DNA from: Elusimicrobiota bacterium
GTDB taxonomy: Bacteria > Elusimicrobiota > Elusimicrobia > UBA1565 > UBA9628
Length of the DNA: 64,000 bases
NCBI GenBank assembly: GCA_023249675.1
Contig: JAHFCE010000009.1
Span: 1 to 64,000 of the forward strand
Direction: 5' to 3'
Shown here: in pieces, positions 43,864 to 51,963 of the stretch
Position numbering within the stretch: position 1 is the stretch's first letter
Layout of the letters: every line of letters begins with the position of its first letter
The notes under the pieces: model-generated
Database searches by the model: none
What the model was told of the DNA's origin: nothing
Seen by the model: only the letters and a program-made list of their open reading frames with translations
Position numbers and translations under genes: made by a program

Positions 43864-45195
43864 ATGAGCTCCAAAATCGCCGCCGCCCCGAAAACGCCTC
43901 AGCCCGCGTCCACGCCCGAGGTGGCATCCTTACGCGCCGCGCACCTCATGCCGCTTCCCGGCCCGATGTACGCCAAGCCTATTCAGATCGTCTCCGGTCA
44001 AATGCAGTTCCTCTATGATGAGAACGGCAAGGAATATTTGGACGGCTTCGCCGGCGTGGCGACCGTCTCGATCGGCCACTCGCATCCTCACTTCGTGCGG
44101 ATGATGAAGAATCAGATTGATCAGCTCCAGCACAATCCGCCTTTGTACCTCCACCCCGCTGTCGGCGCGTTCGCCAAGCGCCTCGCGGACAAGGCCAAGA
44201 CCGTCAACCCCGACATGGAAGTCTGCTTTTTCACGAACTCCGGCTCCGAGGCCAACGAGATGGCCGCCTTCGTGGCGAAAACCTACACCGGCCGCCATGA
44301 CTTTATCGCCGTCCAGCGCTCCTACCACGGCCGGACCTTGCTGACGACAGCACTGACGGGCCAGCACAACTGGCGCAACCAGCAGCCATATCCTGTGGGG
44401 ATCTCGTTTGCGCCCACCGACTACGCCTACCGCTTCGAGGGTACGCCCGAGCAAAGCACTGCGGCCGCGCTCAGGGGCCTCGAGGCGGTTCTGAACACAT
44501 CGACCTCGGGCAAGATCGCTGGCTTCTACGCCGAGACGATCATGGGCGTGGGCGGCCTGATCACACCGGGCCACTCCTACTTCGCCACCGCTGCGGACAT
44601 GATCCGCGCTCACGGCGGCCTTTTCATCTGCGACGAGGTCCAGGCCGGCGTTGGCCGCACCGGTGAGCACTACTTCGGGATCAAGCACTGGAACGCTCGA
44701 CCGGACATCCTGGTCATGGCCAAGGGCCTTGGCAACGGCTACCCGATCGGCGCGATCATCACGACTAAGGCCATCGCGCAAGCGATGGCGGGCCTGCTCC
44801 ACTACAACACCTTCGGCGGCGGCCCTATGGCGATGGCCGCGGCGAACGCGGTGATGGACGTCGTCGAGAAGGACGACCTCGCGGACAATTCAAAAAAGGT
44901 GGGGGACCGACTCCTAGCCGGCCTGCGCAAGCTTCAGCAGAAAAACGAGCGCGTGGGCGATGTGCGCGGCATGGGCCTCATGGTCGGCGTCGAGCTCGTC
45001 AAGGACAGGAAGTCGAGGGAGTTCTCGCCCGAACTCACGGTCCGGGTCGTTGAATCCATGAAGGACCAAGGCGTGCTCGTCGGCAAGGGCGGCCTCGAAG
45101 GCAACACGGTGCGCATCCAGCCGCCGCTGTGCTGGACCGCCGCGGACGCAGACCGCACCGTCGCCGCGCTCGAACAGGCTCTCAAAGATGCCTGA
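43864..45195 (+). CDS. Class III aminotransferase, AGXT2/beta-alanine type
   Basis: 443 residues, ATG at 43864, 5 nt after GGAGG. PLP-binding K287 lies in VMAKGLGNGYPIGA; FTNSGSEANEMAA, CDEVQAGVGRTG and YHGRTL are class III motifs. The sequence looks like alanine-glyoxylate aminotransferase 2, which also uses beta-alanine and beta-aminoisobutyrate. It would convert beta-alanine to malonate semialdehyde for the aldehyde dehydrogenase upstream, finishing the pyrimidine pathway. It overlaps the next gene by 8 nt. Confidence 0.88.
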   Translation: MSSKIAAAPKTPQPASTPEVASLRAAHLMPLPGPMYAKPIQIVSGQMQFLYDENGKEYLDGFAGVATVSIGHSHPHFVRMMKNQIDQLQHNPPLYLHPAVGAFAKRLADKAKTVNPDMEVCFFTNSGSEANEMAAFVAKTYTGRHDFIAVQRSYHGRTLLTTALTGQHNWRNQQPYPVGISFAPTDYAYRFEGTPEQSTAAALRGLEAVLNTSTSGKIAGFYAETIMGVGGLITPGHSYFATAADMIRAHGGLFICDEVQAGVGRTGEHYFGIKHWNARPDILVMAKGLGNGYPIGAIITTKAIAQAMAGLLHYNTFGGGPMAMAAANAVMDVVEKDDLADNSKKVGDRLLAGLRKLQQKNERVGDVRGMGLMVGVELVKDRKSREFSPELTVRVVESMKDQGVLVGKGGLEGNTVRIQPPLCWTAADADRTVAALEQALKDA

Positions 45196-45904
45196 GCTCA
45201 ACCCGCGCCGGGTCAACTCCGCGAAGGGGCGCTTCGCCCAGGTCGCCGCCGCCGTTCTGGCGGGCATGGCCGCGATGTTCTGCCTGCAGAACGTGATCGA
45301 GTTCCGCCGCGAGGCGGCCCTTCCCGTGACGTCGGTCCCCGCGCCGCCCGCGGCGGCGGAGCCCGAACGCGCCTTGCCCGCTCCCGAGGCCGTCCGGCGC
45401 CCGAGTGCATCCGCGTCCTCGAGCATCCTGCTCAAACCCGAGCCGGGGCTTCGAGCCGCGGCGGCCGTCGTCGGCGTCTCCGGCGAGGAAGCTCCACTGC
45501 GCCAGGAGGAGGAGGTGTCGGCGGCGCCAAAAAAGGAAATGCCCCACCTGCAGGATCGTTCGATGTCCTCGAGCTTCGCCTCGAGCGCCGTGCGAAACGC
45601 GGGCCGCTTTTCGGCGATCAAGCGTCGTGCCGCTCCAGCAGCGCCTCTCTCCGCCGCGTCGGCGCCAAAGCCTCTTCCCAGCGCCTCGGAGATCAAGCCG
45701 ATCGAGAAGGACGCCGCGCTGCCGGAAAACCTCCAGGCCGCTCTGATCGCTCAGATCACGCCGCCCGAGCGGATCTTCTGGACGAAAGACCGCCAGTTCA
45801 GCGTCGGCGCAGCGCTCGCCCTGATGATTTTGGGGATCGTCTACCTCATCTACGCCTCGGGTATTCGCAACGAGCCGCCCGCGCGCGGAGAAGGGGAACT
45901 GTGA
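45188..45904 (+). CDS. Two-helix membrane protein of unknown function
   Basis: 238 residues. One hydrophobic segment near residues 18-36 (VAAAVLAGMAAMFCLQNVI), a long Ala/Pro/Ser/Glu-rich low-complexity middle (about 40-195) and a second near residues 205-222 (AALALMILGIVYLIYAS). The middle would lie outside the cytoplasm. No recognised domain. It overlaps both neighbours, so it is translated as part of the aminotransferase operon. Confidence 0.6.
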   Translation: MPELNPRRVNSAKGRFAQVAAAVLAGMAAMFCLQNVIEFRREAALPVTSVPAPPAAAEPERALPAPEAVRRPSASASSSILLKPEPGLRAAAAVVGVSGEEAPLRQEEEVSAAPKKEMPHLQDRSMSSSFASSAVRNAGRFSAIKRRAAPAAPLSAASAPKPLPSASEIKPIEKDAALPENLQAALIAQITPPERIFWTKDRQFSVGAALALMILGIVYLIYASGIRNEPPARGEGEL

Positions 45905-46263
45905 ATCCCGCGGAGCAGCGCTCGCGCCTCGGTCTCTTGTGCGCGGCCTTTGGAGCGCTCTCCTTGGCCCCCTTGGCACTCTCATGGCTGTCGGCCTACG
46001 GACCTGCGGGCATCACGTTCTCCGCGAGAACATGGAGCCGTCTCTACTTCGGCCAGTTCGTCGCGCTCGTCGCCTTGGGCTACGGCTACATCATGGCCGT
46101 GGCGGCAAAAAAACATGTCTTTCACGGCGGCCCCATGCTCGATTTCACAATCGGCCTCGGCCTGCTCGTGATCGCCTCAAGCCTCGGCCGCGCCTGGATT
46201 TACGGCGCGGTTCTCATCGCCTTCGGCCTGCGCCTATCCACCGGCCGGCCCCTTCTCGCATGA
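45901..46263 (+). CDS. Small four-helix membrane protein
   Basis: 120 residues from a GTG overlapping the preceding stop. Four hydrophobic segments (LGLLCAAFGALSLAPLALSWL, FVALVALGYGYIMAVA, FTIGLGLLVIASSLG, AWIYGAVLIAFGL). Family not recognised. It overlaps the ornithine aminotransferase start by 4 nt. Confidence 0.6.
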   Translation: MNPAEQRSRLGLLCAAFGALSLAPLALSWLSAYGPAGITFSARTWSRLYFGQFVALVALGYGYIMAVAAKKHVFHGGPMLDFTIGLGLLVIASSLGRAWIYGAVLIAFGLRLSTGRPLLA

Positions 46264-47465
46264 GCACGAAAACCGACCGCCTGATCGCGCTCGTCGACAA
46301 GCACGGCGCGCATAACTACCATCCTTTGCCGGTGGTGATCGCGCGCGCCCGGGGTCCGTTCGTCTGGGACGTGCAGGGCAAGAAGTACTTCGACTTCCTG
46401 TCCGCCTACTCGGCTCTCAATCAAGGCCACAACCACCCGAAAATCGTCGCCGCCGCCAAGAAGCAACTGGGGAAAGTCGCTTTGACCTCGCGCGCCTTCC
46501 ACAACGAGCTCCTTGGCCCATTCCTCGAGCTTCTGTGCCGGATCACCGGCAAGGAGCGCGCCCTGCCGATGAACTCGGGCGCGGAGGCCGTTGAGACCGC
46601 GATCAAGGCCATGCGCCTGTGGGGCTATCGCCGCAAGGGCGTGCCCGAGAATAAGGCAGAGATCATCGTCTGTTCTGAGAACTTCCACGGACGCACGACG
46701 ACTCTCGTCGGTTTCTCGAGCGATCACGATTCCTCCGCGGGCTTCGGCCCGGCGACGCCGGGCTTCCGGAGTATTGCCTACGGCAACGCGGGCGCACTCG
46801 AACGCGCCATCCGGCCAAATACGGTCGGTTTTCTGTTTGAACCCATCCAGGGCGAGGCCGGCGTGATCATCCCGCCCGAAGGCTGGCTCGCCGCCGTGCG
46901 CGCGATCTGCTCCGAAAATCGCGTGCTGATGTGCGCCGATGAAATCCAAACCGGCCTTGGGCGCACCGGAAAGATGTTCGCCTGTGATCATGAATCGGTC
47001 GCGCCTGATCTGTACGTGCTCGGCAAGGCGCTGTCTGGAGGCCTTTATCCGGTCTCCGCCGTCTGCGCCGACGATGAGATCTTGGGGCTCTTCACTCCGG
47101 GAACGCACGGCTCCACCTTCGGCGGCAGTCCTCTCGCCTGCGCGATCGCCATGGCCGCGTTACAGGTGATACTTGATGAGCGCCTCCCGCAAAGGGCGGC
47201 CAAAACTGGAGCCTATTTGAAGGAACTTCTCGAAACACTGGAACACCCGCTTCTGAAGGACGTTCGGGGAAGAGGATTAATGTTTGCCCTCGAATTCAAG
47301 ACGCGCGTGCGCCCGCTTGTCGAGAATCTCCTCGCACTCGGCCTGCTCGCCAAGGACACCCACGAAAACACGATCCGCCTGGCTCCGCCGCTCACGCTCA
47401 CCCAGGCCCAGGCCAAGGACGCGTTCGCGCTCATTGCGAAGGCCGTCGCGGCCTTGCCCGCGTAG
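46260..47465 (+). CDS. rocD: Ornithine aminotransferase
   Basis: 401 residues. Class III PLP enzyme with K256 in VLGKALSGGLYPVSAV. HNYHPLPVVI, SAYSALNQGHNHPKI, MNSGAEAVETAIKAMRLWGYRRKGV, ENFHGRTTT and EPIQGEAGVIIPP match ornithine--oxo-acid transaminases closely. It makes glutamate 5-semialdehyde from ornithine, linking polyamine/arginine breakdown to glutamate or proline. Its position before the polyamine transporter genes fits this. Confidence 0.92.
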   Translation: MSTKTDRLIALVDKHGAHNYHPLPVVIARARGPFVWDVQGKKYFDFLSAYSALNQGHNHPKIVAAAKKQLGKVALTSRAFHNELLGPFLELLCRITGKERALPMNSGAEAVETAIKAMRLWGYRRKGVPENKAEIIVCSENFHGRTTTLVGFSSDHDSSAGFGPATPGFRSIAYGNAGALERAIRPNTVGFLFEPIQGEAGVIIPPEGWLAAVRAICSENRVLMCADEIQTGLGRTGKMFACDHESVAPDLYVLGKALSGGLYPVSAVCADDEILGLFTPGTHGSTFGGSPLACAIAMAALQVILDERLPQRAAKTGAYLKELLETLEHPLLKDVRGRGLMFALEFKTRVRPLVENLLALGLLAKDTHENTIRLAPPLTLTQAQAKDAFALIAKAVAALPA

Positions 47466-47472
47466 TATAATA

Positions 47473-48600
47473 ATGGCGACCGTGTCCGATGACGCCGCTC
47501 TGCTCGAAGTTGGCCCTCTCAATAAAACCTTCGGGACCTCCACGGTCCTGCGCGACGTCTCCCTAACCGTCCGCAAAGGGGAGTTCATGACCTTGCTCGG
47601 CCCCTCGGGCTGCGGCAAGACCACGACCTTGCGCATCATCGCCGGCTTTGAAACGCCCGACGGCGGCCGCGTGCGCCTGAGCGGCGTCGACGTCACCGAC
47701 ACCCCGGCCTACGAGCGCGACGTGCATACCGTCTTCCAGCATTACGCCCTGTTCCCGCATCTGAGCGTGGCCGACAACATCGCTTTCGGCATGCGCATGG
47801 ACAAGGTGCCCGAGAACGAGATCCGTCGGCGCGTGCCCGAGGCGCTCTCCATGGTCAAGCTCGCGGGCTTCGAGCAGCGCCGAATCCAGTCGTTGTCCGG
47901 CGGCCAGATGCAGCGCGTGGCCCTGGCCCGCGCGATCGCAGGCCGCCCCGCCGTGCTCCTGCTCGACGAGCCCCTCGGCGCGCTCGACCTCAAGCTCCGG
48001 AAGGAAATGCAGCTCGAGCTCAAAAACCTCCAGCGCCGCCTCGGCCTCGCCTTCATCTACGTGACCCACGACCAGGAGGAGGCGATGACCATGTCCGACC
48101 GCATCGCCGTCTTCAACCACGGCCGCATCGAACAGGTCGGCACCCCCGGCGAGATCTACGAGATGCCGAAAACATCCTTCGTCGCCGACTTCATCGGCGG
48201 CGCGAACATCTTCTCAGCTCGAGTCCTGCCCGGCGCCGAGGGGCGCGCGCACCTGATGCTTGAAGACGAGCACGAGCTCGACGTGCCCCTTGATCCCTAC
48301 GAGACCTTGCCGGAAGTCGGCGCGCGTGTCAAAATTGCCATCCGCCCCGAACGCGTGAAGGTGTTCTACAAAGACGAGCTGCCGTTCGGCCTCATCCGCT
48401 TTGATGCGGTCCTCAAAGACACCGTGTTCCTCGGCGACGCCTGCCAGATCTATCTGCAGATGTTCAAGAAGAACCCCGAGCGCCTCACCCTCGCCTGGGC
48501 CGGCGGCGACCGCTACGCCGTTCACGACGACATGAACGTGCCCGTGATCGCGGCGGTCCAGCCCGAGGACGTATACATCCTCGAAAAAGACAATGACTGA
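47473..48600 (+). CDS. potA: Polyamine ABC transporter ATPase PotA
   Basis: 375 residues from ATG 47473. Walker A GPSGCGKTT, Q-loop FQHYALFPHL, signature LSGGQMQRVALARA, Walker B VLLLDEPLGALD and the H-switch THD. The C-terminal TOBE-type regulatory domain (from about residue 250) is typical of PotA. A TATAAT at 47466-47471 lies directly before the ATG; if it is a true -10 box, translation would begin at the GTG at 47482 instead. No Shine-Dalgarno sequence. Confidence 0.92.
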   Translation: MATVSDDAALLEVGPLNKTFGTSTVLRDVSLTVRKGEFMTLLGPSGCGKTTTLRIIAGFETPDGGRVRLSGVDVTDTPAYERDVHTVFQHYALFPHLSVADNIAFGMRMDKVPENEIRRRVPEALSMVKLAGFEQRRIQSLSGGQMQRVALARAIAGRPAVLLLDEPLGALDLKLRKEMQLELKNLQRRLGLAFIYVTHDQEEAMTMSDRIAVFNHGRIEQVGTPGEIYEMPKTSFVADFIGGANIFSARVLPGAEGRAHLMLEDEHELDVPLDPYETLPEVGARVKIAIRPERVKVFYKDELPFGLIRFDAVLKDTVFLGDACQIYLQMFKKNPERLTLAWAGGDRYAVHDDMNVPVIAAVQPEDVYILEKDND

Positions 48601-49651
48601 GCCGCTGTCCCGCCGCGGCTTCCTCAAGGCCGCGATCCTAGCGCCCTTGATGCCCGCGTTGCTCGCCGCCTGCCGCCGCGCCGAGGATGCGCGCGTCGTC
48701 AACTTCTTCAACTGGTCGAACTACATCGGCAAGGACACCTTGCCCGAGTTCACGAAACGGACCGGTGTTGCGGTCCGCTACGACCTCTTTGCCGACGAAG
48801 ACGAGATGTTCACCAAAATCCGCGCCGGCGCGCGCGGCTACGATCTGATCGTCGTTGGCGACTACTTGATCCCGCGCTTCCGCTCGCTGAATCTCATCGA
48901 GGCGATCCCCGCCGGCACGCTCAAGAACCTCGCTAATTTAGCGCCCCGCTTTCGCCGACCGATCTACGATCCCGAGGAAACGACCGTGCCCTACCTGTGG
49001 GGCACGACCGGCATCGCCTACAACAAGAAGAAGATAAAAAATCCTCCGACGTCATGGCGTGATCTCTGGGACGAAAAATACAAAGACCGCATCTCCATGC
49101 TCGACAACGTGCGCGACTGCATCTCGGTGGCGATGCAGCTTCTCGGGATCCCTCAAACAACCAGGGATCCCGAGGATTTCCGCAAAATCCGCGAGCTGCT
49201 CGTGAAGCAGAAGCCGCTCGTCAAACAGTACTCGAGCGCCTCCTACCTCAATAGCCTCGTCGCGGGCGAGATCGACCTCGCCATGACCTGGTCGGGCGAC
49301 CTGTTCCAGACTGCGCGCGAGAATCCCGACCTCGATTACGTGATTCCCAAGGAAGGGACCTATATGTGGGTGGACTGCCTCGCGATCATGCGCGGCGCGC
49401 GACACCGCGCCGACACCTTGCGCTTGATCGACTACCTCCTCGAACCGTCGGTCGCCGCGGGCATCGCCAACTCCGTGCGCTACGCCACGCCGAACCTGGC
49501 GGCCAGCCCCGAAGTGGACAAGGCCCTGCGCGACGACCCGCGCGTGTACCCCACGCGCGCGTTGATGAAGCAGCTCCAGCTTCACCACGTGCTCGACAGC
49601 GAGCAAAGCGAGTTGTGGAGCCAGACCTGGGCGGATGTGAAAGTCGCATGA
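48593..49651 (+). CDS. potD: Spermidine/putrescine-binding lipoprotein PotD
   Basis: 352 residues. A Tat-type lipoprotein signal (SRRGFLKAAILAPLMPALLAAC). The mature part starts VVNFFNWSNYIGKDTLPEFTKRTG, the PotD/PotF hallmark, with VPYLWGTTGIAYNKKKI and LAMTWSGDLFQ later. It captures polyamines outside the inner membrane and delivers them to PotBC. It overlaps potA by 8 nt and potB by 4 nt. Confidence 0.93.
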   Translation: MTEPLSRRGFLKAAILAPLMPALLAACRRAEDARVVNFFNWSNYIGKDTLPEFTKRTGVAVRYDLFADEDEMFTKIRAGARGYDLIVVGDYLIPRFRSLNLIEAIPAGTLKNLANLAPRFRRPIYDPEETTVPYLWGTTGIAYNKKKIKNPPTSWRDLWDEKYKDRISMLDNVRDCISVAMQLLGIPQTTRDPEDFRKIRELLVKQKPLVKQYSSASYLNSLVAGEIDLAMTWSGDLFQTARENPDLDYVIPKEGTYMWVDCLAIMRGARHRADTLRLIDYLLEPSVAAGIANSVRYATPNLAASPEVDKALRDDPRVYPTRALMKQLQLHHVLDSEQSELWSQTWADVKVA

Positions 49652-50517
49652 CCCAGATCGATCGCGCGCTCTCGTGGCTGCTCGGCGGCCGCAAGCCCGC
49701 CGCGAGCCATCTGTTGCTGGCCCCGGCCTCGCTGTGGCTCATTTTTCTGCTCGTCATTCCCGCCGGGGGCCTGATCATCCTTTCCTTCGCGAAGAACGGC
49801 CCATACGGCGCGATCGTCTGGGAATTCGGACTTCATAACTACGCCCGCGCCTTCGACCCCAAGTACCTGCCCGTGCTCCTGCGGACCTTGGGCTTCGCGG
49901 GCGCGACCACCGTCCTGTGCCTCGTCCTCGGCTACCCGCTGGCCTACTTCCTGACCTTCCGCGCCGGCCGCTGGCGCAACGCCCTGCTCGTCGGACTGAT
50001 GGTTCCATTTTGGAGTTCATGTTTGGTGGCCTATTATTCGTGGATGATTGTACTGGGCAAGGAGGGCCTGATCAACACGGCCCTGCTCCGCGCCGGCTTC
50101 CTGTCCGCGCCCATCGGATTCTTATACACGCCGTTCGCGATCCTGCTCGGCCTCGTCTACTTCTACCTGCCCTTCACCGTGCTGCCGCTGTACGCGTCCC
50201 TGGAGAAAATGCCGCGCTCGGTCGTGGAAGCGGCCTACGACCTGGGCGCCGGACGCTGGACCGCGTTCCTGAAGATTACCTTGCCCCTCTCCCTGCCGGG
50301 CGTGGTGGCCGGCTGCGTGCTGACCTTCATCCCCTGCCTCGGCGACTTCCTGACCGTCGAGATCCTCGGCGGCCCGCGCTACTATCTGCTCGGCAACTTG
50401 ATCTCAAACCAGTTCATGATGGCCCAGGACTGGCCGTTCGGCTCAGCGCTCACCTCCTTGCTTCTCGCGGGGCTCGTCGGCGGCCTGTGGCTGTATCAGC
50501 GCTGGGAAAAAGCGTGA
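49648..50517 (+). CDS. potB: Polyamine ABC transporter permease PotB
   Basis: 289 residues, six helices. The EAA loop VVEAAYDLGAGRWTAFLKITLPLSLPG contacts the ATPase. LILSFAKNGPYG and NFLSDFLTVEI-like LGDFLTVEILGG are typical of PotB. The ATG at 49648 overlaps the potD stop; an upstream in-frame ATG lies inside potD and was rejected. Forms the channel with PotC. Confidence 0.92.
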   Translation: MTQIDRALSWLLGGRKPAASHLLLAPASLWLIFLLVIPAGGLIILSFAKNGPYGAIVWEFGLHNYARAFDPKYLPVLLRTLGFAGATTVLCLVLGYPLAYFLTFRAGRWRNALLVGLMVPFWSSCLVAYYSWMIVLGKEGLINTALLRAGFLSAPIGFLYTPFAILLGLVYFYLPFTVLPLYASLEKMPRSVVEAAYDLGAGRWTAFLKITLPLSLPGVVAGCVLTFIPCLGDFLTVEILGGPRYYLLGNLISNQFMMAQDWPFGSALTSLLLAGLVGGLWLYQRWEKA

Positions 50518-51308
50518 CAACGAGGAAGCGGGGCATGGCCGTCTACTGCGCCGCTTTGTTCGGCTTCTTATACCTTCCGCTCGGTGTGATGTGCGTCTTC
50601 TCCTTCAACGACGCGCGGCGCAACGTGGTTTGGCGCGGATTCACCCTCAAGTGGTACAAAGCCCTGTTCCACGACGCGGAGCTCATGAGCGCTATGCTCA
50701 CCTCCCTCGAGCTGGCCGCGACCGCCGCGGTCATCGCCGCGATCCTGGGCATGCTTGCCTCCTACGCGATGGTCAAGCACAAGCCCTTCCGCGCTCGGGG
50801 AGCCTATGACGCTCTTCTCAACGTGCCGCTGATGATGCCCGAGGTGGCCCTCGGCGTGGGCATCTTGACCTTCCTCGTGCGCGCGGGCTACGAGCTCGAC
50901 TTCACAGCACTCGCCTGCTCCCACGCTTTGATCTGCCTACCCTATACGGTTGCGGCGGTCCGGGCGCGCCTGATCTCTCTGCAGGAGTCTTCCCTCGAGG
51001 ACGCCGCGATGGACCTGGGCGCCACCGAGTGGCAGGCCTTCGTGAAGGTCACTTTGCCTCTCGCGATGCCCGCGATCATCTCGGGCGCCCTGCTGTCCTT
51101 CACCGTCAGTTTCCAGGACTTCGTGACGTCCTTCTTCGTCGCGGGCATCGGCATCGTGACCATGCCCATCAAAATCTACTCGATGATGAAGTTCGGCGTC
51201 ACGCCCGAGATCAACGCGCTCTCGGTGTGCCTGCTTCTGGCCACCTTCCTGCTCATCGGCCTCAACGCCGCCTTCGCCGTGCGCCCTGATGAAGCCTCTC
51301 GCCATTAG
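50514..51308 (+). CDS. potC: Polyamine ABC transporter permease PotC
   Basis: 264 residues from a GTG overlapping the potB stop (GTGA). Six helices. LGVMCVFSFNDARRNVVWRGFTLKWYKALF is the usual PotC start, and LEDAAMDLGATEWQAFVKVTLPLAMPAIISGALLSFTVSFQDFVTSFFV contains the EAA loop. Last gene of the operon; no terminator hairpin with a T-tract is clear in the 91 nt that follow. Confidence 0.92.
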   Translation: MTTRKRGMAVYCAALFGFLYLPLGVMCVFSFNDARRNVVWRGFTLKWYKALFHDAELMSAMLTSLELAATAAVIAAILGMLASYAMVKHKPFRARGAYDALLNVPLMMPEVALGVGILTFLVRAGYELDFTALACSHALICLPYTVAAVRARLISLQESSLEDAAMDLGATEWQAFVKVTLPLAMPAIISGALLSFTVSFQDFVTSFFVAGIGIVTMPIKIYSMMKFGVTPEINALSVCLLLATFLLIGLNAAFAVRPDEASRH

Positions 51309-51399
51309 GCTGCAATACCCCTAGGCCTTTTAGCCGTCTTTAAACTCCCCGTAGGACCTAGGACGTCTGAGCCCAATCTCATTAGAATAGTGTCTCTTC

Positions 51400-51963
51400 A
51401 TGAGAGTTGCCCTCTTTTTGTCGTTGGGTCTTCTTTTTCTGTCTTCCTTCCGCTTGAGGGCCGAGGGCTTGGACGAGCTGCCGGAGAGAGCCTCCCTGTC
51501 GAACCAAGGAGTCCTCGATCCTTCTTTGGTCAATGCCAAGGAGCTGGCTGCCTCGGTCTTTGAGGGCTTTTCGAGCCCTTGTCTCACCTTGGCTTCTCGC
51601 GGTCGAGCGAACAAGCCTCTCCAAAAAGCCAATCGAACCCTGGCGTCCGCTTCGACTCAGCAAGCCGTTCCGAGGCCCTCGCTCTCCCAAAGACGCGCTG
51701 AGATCCGTGAGAAAAGAAAATTTCGAGAAGGGCTGCGTTCCCTGGGTTATGGATTTGCGGGATTTCTGACCGGGGCTTTGCTGGGGACGGTCCTTGGAGG
51801 TGTCGCGGCGGGAGCTTTGGTCGTGAAGTCCTCCAATCCCAAATTACGCTGCTGGAAGTGGGCTCTGTTAGTGCCCGCCATCGTCATCGGAGCGGTTGTC
51901 GGACAAATTATTTTGCCTTCCATCCTCGCCCGATTTTTTTCTAAGGCCCAACCTTATGATTAG
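51400..51963 (+). CDS. Exported/membrane protein of unknown function
   Basis: 187 residues. Signal peptide (LFLSLGLLFLSSFRLRAEG), a polar middle with Ser/Arg-rich stretches, then two hydrophobic segments near residues 114-138 and 150-172 with many Gly residues, resembling a glycine-zipper hairpin. Family not recognised. TAGAAT (51383-51388) lies 11 nt before the ATG and no Shine-Dalgarno sequence is seen. GC is lower than in the pot genes. It overlaps the next gene by 8 nt. Confidence 0.6.
   Translation: MRVALFLSLGLLFLSSFRLRAEGLDELPERASLSNQGVLDPSLVNAKELAASVFEGFSSPCLTLASRGRANKPLQKANRTLASASTQQAVPRPSLSQRRAEIREKRKFREGLRSLGYGFAGFLTGALLGTVLGGVAAGALVVKSSNPKLRCWKWALLVPAIVIGAVVGQIILPSILARFFSKAQPYD

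Noticed and set aside
51309-51399. Terminator after potC
   Set aside because: CCTAGG occurs twice, but no stable hairpin with a following T-run could be drawn.
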